64,000 nucleotides of DNA from Microbacterium candidum. Its GTDB lineage: Bacteria; Actinomycetota; Actinomycetes; Actinomycetales; Microbacteriaceae. Shown in pieces: positions 55,656-64,000 of the stretch. The first letter of the stretch is position 1. Each line of letters begins with the position of its first letter. The notes below the pieces were generated by a model. It searched no databases and was not told the DNA's origin. It saw nothing but the letters and a program-made list of their open reading frames with translations. The stretch spans positions 310,001-374,000 of the forward strand of contig NZ_JASXSZ010000001.1 in assembly GCF_030315975.1 (NCBI RefSeq). Reading direction: 5' to 3'. The translations under genes and the position numbers were made by a program.

Positions 55656-56284
55656 CCCGCATCCTCGTGGTCGACAACCACGACAGCTTCGTCCACACCC
55701 TCGTCGACTACGTGAGGGAGCTCGGTGCGGGCGTGACGCTCACCGAAGCCGACGAGATCGATGCGACCGCGCTGCCCGGGGCGTTCACCGGATTCGACGG
55801 CATCCTCGTCTCTCCCGGTCCGGGTACGCCGGCCGACGCGGGGGCGTCGATCCCCGTGGTGCGTGCGGCCGCGGCTGCCCGCGTCGCGCTTCTCGGGGTG
55901 TGCCTCGGCCATCAGGCGATCGCCGAGGCGTTCGGCGCACGCGTCGACCATGCGCCGGAGCTCATGCACGGGATGGTGTCGCTCGTGCACCATGACGGCG
56001 AGGGCGTCTTCGCCGGCCTCCCGGACCCATTCGAGGCCGGCCGCTACCACTCGCTCGCGGTCGTTCCCGGCACGCTCACGGACGAACTCGTCGTGACGGC
56101 GCGCACCGACAGCGGAGTCATCATGGGCATCCGTCATCGCGATGCCCCGGTGGAGGGCGTGCAGTTCCATCCGGAGAGCGTCCTCACCGAGGGCGGATAC
56201 CGGTTGCTCGGAAACTGGCTCGAGGGGACGGGGCTCAGGGGCGCCGCGGAACGCGGCGCGGGCCTGCACCCCCGACGGGCCTGA
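55652..56284 (+). CDS. Class I glutamine amidotransferase (anthranilate/aminodeoxychorismate synthase component II)
   Basis: A 210-residue amidotransferase that releases ammonia from glutamine. The triad is visible as Cys in GVCLGHQ (about 80), and His-Glu in QFHPES (about 173-175); the N-terminal VVDNHDSFVH and SPGPGTP are typical of TrpG/PabA. No synthase large subunit is nearby, so whether it makes anthranilate or aminodeoxychorismate (or both) is open. It is labelled trpG at this position in mycobacteria. It converges with pknB, with one base between the genes. Confidence 0.92.
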   Translation: MTRILVVDNHDSFVHTLVDYVRELGAGVTLTEADEIDATALPGAFTGFDGILVSPGPGTPADAGASIPVVRAAAAARVALLGVCLGHQAIAEAFGARVDHAPELMHGMVSLVHHDGEGVFAGLPDPFEAGRYHSLAVVPGTLTDELVVTARTDSGVIMGIRHRDAPVEGVQFHPESVLTEGGYRLLGNWLEGTGLRGAAERGAGLHPRRA

Positions 56285-56285
56285 G

Positions 56286-58001
56286 TCAGCCGGTGCAGAC
56301 CGTCAGGGTGACGGTCGAGTGGATCGGCGCCTTGCCCGGCGGGATCGACTGAGCCTTGATCGTGTTGACCGCGCACGTCGTGGGATCGGCCGGTGTCGTC
56401 ACGGTCGCGACGGTCAGCTTGTCGGCTTGGAGGGTACGGGTCGCGGCATCCACCGTGTATCCCGTGACATCCACGATCACGACCTGTCCGGACGCGATCA
56501 CGAGGTTGACGACCGTGCCCTTCGGAATCGTCGCGCCCGCCTGCTGATCCGCGGAGAGCACGGTGCCCGCCGGTGCATCGGGATCGTCCTGAGATGTCTC
56601 GGTGCCCACCTGCAGTCCGGCATCCGTGATCGACTGCTCAGCACCCTGCTGCGGGAGGCCTGCCAGCGTGGGAACCGTGGAGGTGTCGGGGCCCTTCGAG
56701 ACGTACACCTGGACCTTCTGCCCGCGCTTGACCGCTGTTCCTGCGGCCGGGTCGGTGCGGATGACGCTCCCCGAAGGCACCGACGCACTCGACTCGTCGA
56801 GCCGCTGCGGGACGAGGTCGCTCTTCGTGAGGGTGTCGCTCGCCTTCTGGTACGACATCGAGGCGACGTTCGGGACCTGGTTCGCGTTCGTGGGCGGCCC
56901 GTCGCCGGGCCGCAGTGTCAGCACCCAGAACAGCAGCGAGATGAGCAGCACCGCGATGAGGGCGACGCCGGCCCAGATCCACGCGACCGGCGGCGCGGAC
57001 TGCGTGCGGGCCATCGTGGTGTCCGTGCTCAGCTGCCTGAGCGAGCGCGCCGTCTCGGCCGCGTGCTTCGTACTCGGGCCGTACAGCTCGTTCGTCAGCG
57101 TGTCGACCTGGCGCTTGGAAGGCCCCGCTCCGGACACGGATGCGTCGAGCGCGGTGCGGAACGCCGCCGCGTCGGGGTAGCGCTGGAACGGGTCCTTCGC
57201 GAGGGCCCGCATGACGACGGCGTCCAGCGCGCGCGGGATCGAGGGAGTGAGCTCGCTCGGCGGCACGGGCGTCTCGCTGACGTGCTGATAAGCCACCGCC
57301 ACGGGCGATTCGCCGCGGAAGGGCTGTCGGCCCGTCAGCATCTCGTACAGGACGACGCCCGTCGAATACAGGTCGGCGCGGGCGTCGACGGACTCCCCCT
57401 TCGCCTGCTCGGGAGAGAAGTAGGCGGCCGTGCCGAGGATCGTCGTGGTCTCCGCGACCGTGGACGACGAGTCGGACACGGCGCGTGCGATGCCGAAGTC
57501 CATCACCTTCACCTGGCCGGCGGTGGTGATCATGACGTTGCCGGGCTTGATGTCCCGGTGCACGACGCCCGCGCGGTGCGAGTACTCGAGCGCCTCGAGG
57601 ATGCCGTCGGCGTAGCCGATCGCGTCGGCCACACTCAGCGGGCCCGCCGCGATGATGTCCTTCAGGAGCGTGCCCTCGACGAGCTCCATGACGATGTACG
57701 GGACCGGGAGCTGCGCGCCGTCGGGACCCGTCTCGCTGTCCTCGCCGGCGTCGAAGACGCGGACGATCGTCGGATGGGCCATGCGCGAAGCGGCCTGTGC
57801 CTCGAGGCGGAAGCGCGTGCGGAACGAGGCATCCGTCGCGAGATCGCGGTTGAGGAGCTTGACGGCGACGTCCCTGCCGAGCGTCAGATCGTAGCCCCGG
57901 TAGACGCTCGCCATGCCGCCGCGACCGATCGGCTCGTCGACGCGATAGCGTCCGGAAAGCACGCGTGGCTCAGCTGACACATCACTCCCTGGGTTCGACA
58001 C
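56286..58001 (-). CDS. pknB: Ser/Thr protein kinase PknB with PASTA repeats
   Basis: A 571-residue transmembrane kinase. The kinase domain (about 19-285) has GRGGM (26-30), Lys48, catalytic HRDIKPGN (Asp150) and DFG (168-170). A TM helix lies near 345-367. Outside the cell are three PASTA domains (about 375-570) that in relatives bind muropeptides/lipid II. It phosphorylates cell-wall and division proteins. First of the pknB-pknA-pbpA-rodA-pstP-fhaB cluster seen from this side, but transcribed last. Confidence 0.95.
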   Translation of the reverse strand: MSNPGSDVSAEPRVLSGRYRVDEPIGRGGMASVYRGYDLTLGRDVAVKLLNRDLATDASFRTRFRLEAQAASRMAHPTIVRVFDAGEDSETGPDGAQLPVPYIVMELVEGTLLKDIIAAGPLSVADAIGYADGILEALEYSHRAGVVHRDIKPGNVMITTAGQVKVMDFGIARAVSDSSSTVAETTTILGTAAYFSPEQAKGESVDARADLYSTGVVLYEMLTGRQPFRGESPVAVAYQHVSETPVPPSELTPSIPRALDAVVMRALAKDPFQRYPDAAAFRTALDASVSGAGPSKRQVDTLTNELYGPSTKHAAETARSLRQLSTDTTMARTQSAPPVAWIWAGVALIAVLLISLLFWVLTLRPGDGPPTNANQVPNVASMSYQKASDTLTKSDLVPQRLDESSASVPSGSVIRTDPAAGTAVKRGQKVQVYVSKGPDTSTVPTLAGLPQQGAEQSITDAGLQVGTETSQDDPDAPAGTVLSADQQAGATIPKGTVVNLVIASGQVVIVDVTGYTVDAATRTLQADKLTVATVTTPADPTTCAVNTIKAQSIPPGKAPIHSTVTLTVCTG

Positions 58002-58054
58002 AGCCTAACCGACGGGGGCTGAGAGACCCCCGCCGGTCAGGCCGGACGGATGCG

Positions 58055-59764
58055 TCACGGAGTGATCGTCGGCGTCGGCGCCGGCGTCGCCGGAGCCTGG
58101 ATCAGGAACGTGCTCGGCGCGGACTTCGCGACACGATCGGGCTGGCCGCTCGTGGTGCAGGTCGCCGTGTACGACACCTGGAGGTTCCCCGGCGTCGACG
58201 GGATGGTGACCTGCACGCTCGTGCCTGCCACCGGCGGCGGCGAGCTCGTGCCGGCGCCGCTGGTCAGCGTCACGGTGTAGCTGCCGAGCGCCGAGCCGGC
58301 GGGGCAGCCGTATGCCGGCCACGTGACGGTCTGATTCGATCCAGCCAGCACGTTGCCCGCGGTCTGCCCGTTGAGCTTCGGCTGCGCGGCATCGGGAAGG
58401 CTGGGCAGGCTGCTGCCGTAGCAGGTGATCGTGATCGGGTCACCCGCATATGCGGTTCCGCCGGGAGGGCTGGTGGATGCGACGGTGTTGAACTGAGAGG
58501 ACGAGGTCGGCGTCGGGGAGTTCGGATCCTTTGCCGCGGTGAGCCCAGCGGCCTTCGCCGCCTCGATCGCGGCATCGCAGTTCATGCCGACGAGCTTCAG
58601 ATCCGTGACATTGATCGGTGTCGGACTGGGAGTTGACGGGGTCGACGCTGCGGGTGAGCTGGGCGAGGTCGGCGGCGCAGCGTTGCCGCCGCCGTTGGCG
58701 AGCATCGCCCACACGGTGCCGATGAGGACGACCAGCAGCAGAGCGATGAGAGCGATGAGCGGCCACGTCCACGGGCTGCGCTTCTTCTTCTCGCCCTCCT
58801 CTTCGGCCGCCGCGTCCTCGGCACCCGCCGCAGGCATGAGCTGCGTGGCCGCACCCGTGTCCTGCGTGCCGAGGAGCTGCGTGAAGCCGTCAGCGGCGAC
58901 GACGCCGGCCGCGATGGCGGGAACGACGGCTGCTGCCGCCGCGACGTCGCCGCGCCGCAGGGCCGTGGCGGCGCGCGCCACGTCGGCGGCCGTCGCGGGA
59001 CGTTCCTCCGGCTTCTTGGCGATCATCGCCATGACGAGGTTCTGCACCGGCTCGGCGACCGTCGGCGGCAGCGGCGGGGGCTGCTCGTTGATCTGGGCCA
59101 TCGCGATCGCGACCTGCGACTCGCCCGTGAAGGGGCGCTTGCCGGCGAGGGCCTCGTACGCGACGATGCCGAGCGAGTAGATGTCGGTGGCGGGGGATGC
59201 GGGGTGCCCCGACGCCTGCTCCGGCGACAGGTACTGCACCGTGCCCATCACCTGACCTGTCGCTGTCAGCGGCACCTGGTCGGCGATGCGGGCGATGCCG
59301 AAGTCGGTGATCTTGACCCGCCCGTCGGGCGTGATGAGAAGGTTCCCCGGCTTGATGTCGCGGTGGACGAGGCCGGCGGCGTGCGCGGCCTGGAGCGCGG
59401 CTGCCGTCTGGGCGACGACATCCAGAGTCTTGTCCGTCGAGAGCGATCCCTCGCGCTCGAGGATCGTCGACAGCGCCTCGCCGGGCACGAGCTCCATGAC
59501 GAGGAAGGCGCTGCCGTTCTCCTCGCCGTAGTCGAACACGCTGGCGATGCCTTCGTGGTTGACGAGTGCGGCGTGGCGGGCCTCGGCGCGGAAGCGCTCG
59601 AGGAAGCCCGGGTCGCCCATGTACTCGTCTTTGAGGATCTTGATCGCGACGGTGCGCCCGATGACGTGGTCGGTGGCCTCCCAGACCTCGCCCATGCCGC
59701 CGATCGCGATACGAGATTCCAGCTCGTAGCGCCCGCCGAAGGTCACTCCCTGCGTCGGTCTCAT
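58055..59764 (-). CDS. pknA: Ser/Thr protein kinase PknA
   Basis: A 569-residue kinase with the domain at about 12-275: GGMGEVWEA, Lys42, HRDIKPGN (Asp136) and DFG (154-156). After a linker and a basic KKKR patch, one TM helix lies near 340-363. The extracellular part has a PASTA-like stretch ([20 protein letters not shown] on) and a C-terminal domain of about 110 residues with conserved cysteines. Mycobacterial PknA lacks such an ectodomain. Overlaps pbpA by 4 bp. Confidence 0.93.
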   Translation of the reverse strand: MRPTQGVTFGGRYELESRIAIGGMGEVWEATDHVIGRTVAIKILKDEYMGDPGFLERFRAEARHAALVNHEGIASVFDYGEENGSAFLVMELVPGEALSTILEREGSLSTDKTLDVVAQTAAALQAAHAAGLVHRDIKPGNLLITPDGRVKITDFGIARIADQVPLTATGQVMGTVQYLSPEQASGHPASPATDIYSLGIVAYEALAGKRPFTGESQVAIAMAQINEQPPPLPPTVAEPVQNLVMAMIAKKPEERPATAADVARAATALRRGDVAAAAAVVPAIAAGVVAADGFTQLLGTQDTGAATQLMPAAGAEDAAAEEEGEKKKRSPWTWPLIALIALLLVVLIGTVWAMLANGGGNAAPPTSPSSPAASTPSTPSPTPINVTDLKLVGMNCDAAIEAAKAAGLTAAKDPNSPTPTSSSQFNTVASTSPPGGTAYAGDPITITCYGSSLPSLPDAAQPKLNGQTAGNVLAGSNQTVTWPAYGCPAGSALGSYTVTLTSGAGTSSPPPVAGTSVQVTIPSTPGNLQVSYTATCTTSGQPDRVAKSAPSTFLIQAPATPAPTPTITP

Positions 59765-61221
59765 CTGCCCAGCACCGCCTCCATGACCTTCTTTGCGATG
59801 GGCGCGGCGATCGCATTGCCGCTGCCCGACTGTCCTCGTCCGCCGCCGTCCTCGACGACGACGGCGACGGCGACCTGCGGGTTCTCAGCAGGCGCGAATC
59901 CGGTGAACCAGAGCGTGTACGGCTTGTCCGGTCCGTTCTGTGCTGTGCCCGTCTTACCGCCCACGTCGACCCCGTCTATTCTTGCATTCGTCGCGATACC
60001 GCTACTGACATTAGCGACCATCATCTGAACCATCTCGGCATCCAGGTCGCTGCTCAGCGCCCGCCCGAACTCCGTGTTGTCGAACGTCTGCTGCACCGAG
60101 AGGTCGGGTGCGATGACGCGATCCACCATCCGGGGGTTCATGACGATGCCGCCGTTGGCGATGCCCGCCGAGACCATCGCCATCTGCAGCGGGGTCGCGA
60201 GCACCTGCCCCTGGCCGAAGCCGCTCAGCGCGGTCTGCGCGTCGTCGCTGATGGTGTGCGGGTACGTGGACGGCGTCGACGTCAACGGGAGGTCGAAGCT
60301 CTTGTTGAAGCCGTACTTCTCCGCCTCCGCGCGGATCGCGTCGTCCCCGAGCTGCACCGCGAGCTCGGCCATCGGGATGTTGCAGCTGAGCCGCAGCGCG
60401 TCCGCGATCGTCACGGTGTCGCCGGGGCCGCAGGTGCCGCCGGTGTCGTTGTGCACGACGGCCGTGGATCCGGGCAGCTGATAGGCGGCGACGTTCGGGA
60501 GGGTCGACTGCGGCGTGTATTTGCCGCTGGCGAGCGCCGCGGAAGCCGTCACGAGCTTGAACGTCGACCCGGGCGGGTTGAGGTCGCCGCCGATGGCGCG
60601 GTTGTAGAGGGGATGCGTCGGGTCGGCGTTCAGCGCGTCATACGCCGCGTTCGCCGCCTTCGCGTCGTGCGTGGCGATCGTGTTCGCGTCGAAGGACGGG
60701 CTCGTGACCATCGCGAGCACGCGTCCGGTCTTGGGCTCGATGGCGATGACCGCCCCCTGCAGACTGCCGAGCGCGTCGAAGGCGACCTTCTGCACGTTCG
60801 CGTCGAGCGAGAGCACCACATTCGAGCCGCGCAGCGGCTGACCGCTGAGGATCTGCTCGATGCGCGAGATGAACAGCGAGCCGCTCGTGCCGCCCAGTTG
60901 CGCGTTCATCGCCTTCTCGATGCCCGTCGCCGAGCCGAGCGCCGGGTTGAAGTAGCCCGTCACCGGAGCCCACATCTTGCTGTCGACGTACTGGCGCTGC
61001 CACGCGTACACGTCTTTGGACGGCACCGACAGCGCGATCGCCGAGCCGCTCGCCACGATCGATCCGCGCTGCACCTCGTAGGAGTCGTAGCGGGCCCGGG
61101 TGTTGTTGCTGTTCTGGGAGAGGGCGTCCGCCTGGACCACCTGGATGATGCTCGTCGAGGCGAACAGCGCCAGGAACATGAAGAGCACCAGGATGCTCAA
61201 GCGCCGCAGTTCCTTCGTCAT
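59761..61221 (-). CDS. pbpA: Class B penicillin-binding protein (PbpA/FtsI-like transpeptidase)
   Basis: A 486-residue membrane-anchored transpeptidase. N-terminal helix near 8-28; the active-site Ser in PGSTFKLV (about 219-226), SCN (near 281) and KTGT (near 430) form the three penicillin-binding motifs. It cross-links peptidoglycan at the septum or pole. Starts one base after the rodA stop and overlaps pknA. Confidence 0.95.
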   Translation of the reverse strand: MTKELRRLSILVLFMFLALFASTSIIQVVQADALSQNSNNTRARYDSYEVQRGSIVASGSAIALSVPSKDVYAWQRQYVDSKMWAPVTGYFNPALGSATGIEKAMNAQLGGTSGSLFISRIEQILSGQPLRGSNVVLSLDANVQKVAFDALGSLQGAVIAIEPKTGRVLAMVTSPSFDANTIATHDAKAANAAYDALNADPTHPLYNRAIGGDLNPPGSTFKLVTASAALASGKYTPQSTLPNVAAYQLPGSTAVVHNDTGGTCGPGDTVTIADALRLSCNIPMAELAVQLGDDAIRAEAEKYGFNKSFDLPLTSTPSTYPHTISDDAQTALSGFGQGQVLATPLQMAMVSAGIANGGIVMNPRMVDRVIAPDLSVQQTFDNTEFGRALSSDLDAEMVQMMVANVSSGIATNARIDGVDVGGKTGTAQNGPDKPYTLWFTGFAPAENPQVAVAVVVEDGGGRGQSGSGNAIAAPIAKKVMEAVLGR

Positions 61222-61222
61222 G

Positions 61223-62607
61223 TCAGCCGATCACCACCCTCGGTCGATTGCGCACGGCATCCGAGATCCGCAGCAGCAGGGCGACGATCAGCCAGTTCGC
61301 GACGAGCGACGAACCGCCCGCCGCGAGGAACGGCGTCGTGAGACCGGTGAGCGGGATGATGCGCGTGACGCCGCCGACCATGATGAACACCTGGAGGGCG
61401 ATCGCGAAGGAGAGCCCGGTCGCGAGGAGCTTGCCGAAGTCGTCCTGGCCCGCCAGTCCGATCCGGATGCCGCGGCTCACGAACACCATGTAGAGGCACA
61501 GGATGGCGAAGACGCCGAACAGGCCCAGCTCCTCGCCGAGGCTGGCGAAGATGTAGTCGCTGCGCGACAGCGGCGTGAGGTACGGGCGCCCCTGGCCGAG
61601 CCCGGTGCCGATGAGGCCGCCCTGAGCGAGACCGAAGATACCCTGCACGAGCTGGTAGCTGCCGCCGGTCTTGGCGATGACGGCGGGATCGAACGCGCCC
61701 AGCCAGTTCTCGAAGCGGCCGCCGACGTACGGGAGGATGCGGGAGGCCAGGTACGCGGCGCCGCCCGCGAGCACGACACCGATCAGCACCCAGCTCGTCT
61801 TGCCGGTTGCGACGTAGAGCATCGCGACGAACATCCCGAACATGAGGAGCCCGGTGCCCAGGTCGTGCTGAAGGATGATGATGCCGACCGACAGCGCCCA
61901 CATCACGAGCAGTGGGCCGAGCTCGCGGGCGCGGGGCCACGTGATGCCGAGGAACCGGGTGCCGGTCGAGGTGAGGCTCTCACGCGTGCGCACGAGGTAG
62001 CCGGCGAAGAAGATCGCCATCGCGATCTTCGCGAGCTCGCCGGGCTGGAACGAGAAGATGCCGAGCGACACCCAGACGTCCGCGTTCGCCTTCGCGCCGA
62101 GACCCGGCACGAGCGGCAGCAGGATCAGCGCGAGACCGGTGAACCCGAACACGTAGGTGTAGCGGAAGAGCACCCGGTAGTTCTTGAGGAAGATCACGAC
62201 GAGGATCGCGCCGACCACGCCGATGCCCGCCCACGCGAGCTGCCTGGTCGAGTACGCCGCCCAGCCGTGCACATGCTGTGCGACGTCGATGCGGTAGATC
62301 TCGGCGAGACCGAGGCCGGTCAGCAGCGTCGCGATCGGGACGACGAAGGGGTCCGCATCCCGCGCCCGCAGCCGCAGCACGATGTGGAGCGCCAGCACGA
62401 GCGCGGACAGTCCGCCGCAGTAGATGAGGAACTTCGCGTCGATGACGCCCGCGGCGCCCAGCTGGACGAGGGCGACCGCGGCGCCGTTGATCGCGAAGGC
62501 GAAGATGAGCAGCGCGAGCTCGCGATTGCGGCGCGTCTGCGGGACGCGGATCTTCTTGAGCGCGCGGATGACGGCGGTGTCCGTCGCGGTGTCGGCGGTG
62601 GCATCCG

Positions 62608-62611
<4 letters not shown>
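61223..62611 (-). CDS. rodA: FtsW/RodA/SpoVE-family peptidoglycan glycosyltransferase
   Basis: A 462-residue SEDS protein with about ten to twelve membrane helices. FQPGELAKIAMAIF (near 180-193) is the conserved SEDS segment; a large periplasmic loop and IPLTGLTTPFLAAGGSS towards the C-terminus are also typical. It polymerises glycan strands in concert with the PBP encoded next. Its ATG overlaps the pstP stop. Confidence 0.94.
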
Positions 62612-63846
<1,235 letters not shown>

Positions 63847-63857
63847 CTCGGCTCGGG

Positions 63858-64000
63858 CTACTTCCGCAGCTCGAAGGTCGTGGCACCGACCTTGATCGGG
63901 GCTCCCACCTTGACCGCCACAGGGGCCGCCACGCGGTTGCCGTCGTGCCAGGTGCCGTTCGTCGAGTCGAGGTCCTGCAGCATCCACTGTTCGCCCCACA
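63858..64000 (-). CDS. fhaB: FHA-domain protein FhaB (5' end beyond window)
   Basis: The last 47 codons of an FHA protein: WMLQDLDSTNGTWHDGNRV is the phosphothreonine-reading loop, and the protein ends TTFELRK. FHA proteins here read threonines phosphorylated by PknA/PknB and link them to wall synthesis and division. The start lies to the right of the window. Position next to pstP supports the name. Confidence 0.9.
   Translation of the reverse strand, partial: WGEQWMLQDLDSTNGTWHDGNRVAAPVAVKVGAPIKVGATTFELRK

Overview
The window is a high-G+C actinobacterial chromosome segment centred on the replication origin. Gene order (trxB-trxA, parB-parA, rsmG, khpB, yidC, yidD, rnpA, rpmH, dnaA, dnaN, recF, dciA-like, gyrB, gyrA, a DUF3566 gene, tRNA-Ile, tRNA-Ala, then ppiA, crgA, sortase, trpG-like, pknB, pknA, pbpA, rodA, pstP, fhaB) is that of Actinobacteria. 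Family-level sequence character and a marked use of the hexamer GGATGC/GCATCC suggest Microbacteriaceae, probably Microbacterium or a close relative. That assignment is inference; no database was searched.

Layout. 1-5,437: end of a GAF-type regulator, a zinc alcohol dehydrogenase, a CCA tRNA nucleotidyltransferase and an N6/N5-type methyltransferase. 5,571-12,911: a secreted/membrane DUF6049 protein overlapping the lipid II flippase MurJ, the thioredoxin system, a small unknown gene and a TPR-type ECF sigma factor. 12,899-14,850: parB and parA. 14,851-21,408: about 6.5 kb with no convincing gene, where relatives normally have rsmG close to parA. It holds 14 parS-type palindromes and two families of decayed tandem repeats that themselves carry broken parS sites. 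21,409-25,115: a small membrane protein, then rsmG, khpB, yidC, yidD, rnpA, rpmH. 25,116-27,295: oriC, split on both sides of dnaA with several DnaA boxes. 27,296-35,395: dnaN, recF, dciA-like, gyrB, gyrA, DUF3566, closed by a strong hairpin. 36,350-36,510: tRNA-Ile and tRNA-Ala. 36,568-52,834: an accessory block (Lrp-type regulator with a peptide ABC importer; TetR, neutral ceramidase and MFS exporter; M24 peptidase; DUF1214/DUF1254 pair; NUDIX; YbaK). 52,929-64,000: the conserved cell-envelope and signalling block, with cyclophilin, rhomboid, CrgA, sortase E, glutamine amidotransferase, and the PknB-PknA-PBP-RodA-PstP-FhaB cluster, cut at the right edge.

How the parts work together. The middle is the replication-initiation and segregation hub: DnaA boxes around dnaA, and ParA/ParB beside a very dense parS field. 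Genes left of dnaA run leftward and genes right of it run rightward, consistent with bidirectional replication from oriC. The right end joins reversible Ser/Thr phosphorylation (PknA, PknB, PstP, FHA reader) to septal and lateral peptidoglycan synthesis (PBP, RodA/FtsW, CrgA).

Most unusual feature: the parS field. About sixteen units of roughly 136 bp run from about 15.4 to 17.5 kb, each with a parS-derived palindrome at the same place. A second family of about 265-bp units lies at 20.1-20.9 kb. One intact parS contains the parA start codon. It looks like a centromere-like satellite produced by duplication of parS-bearing segments.
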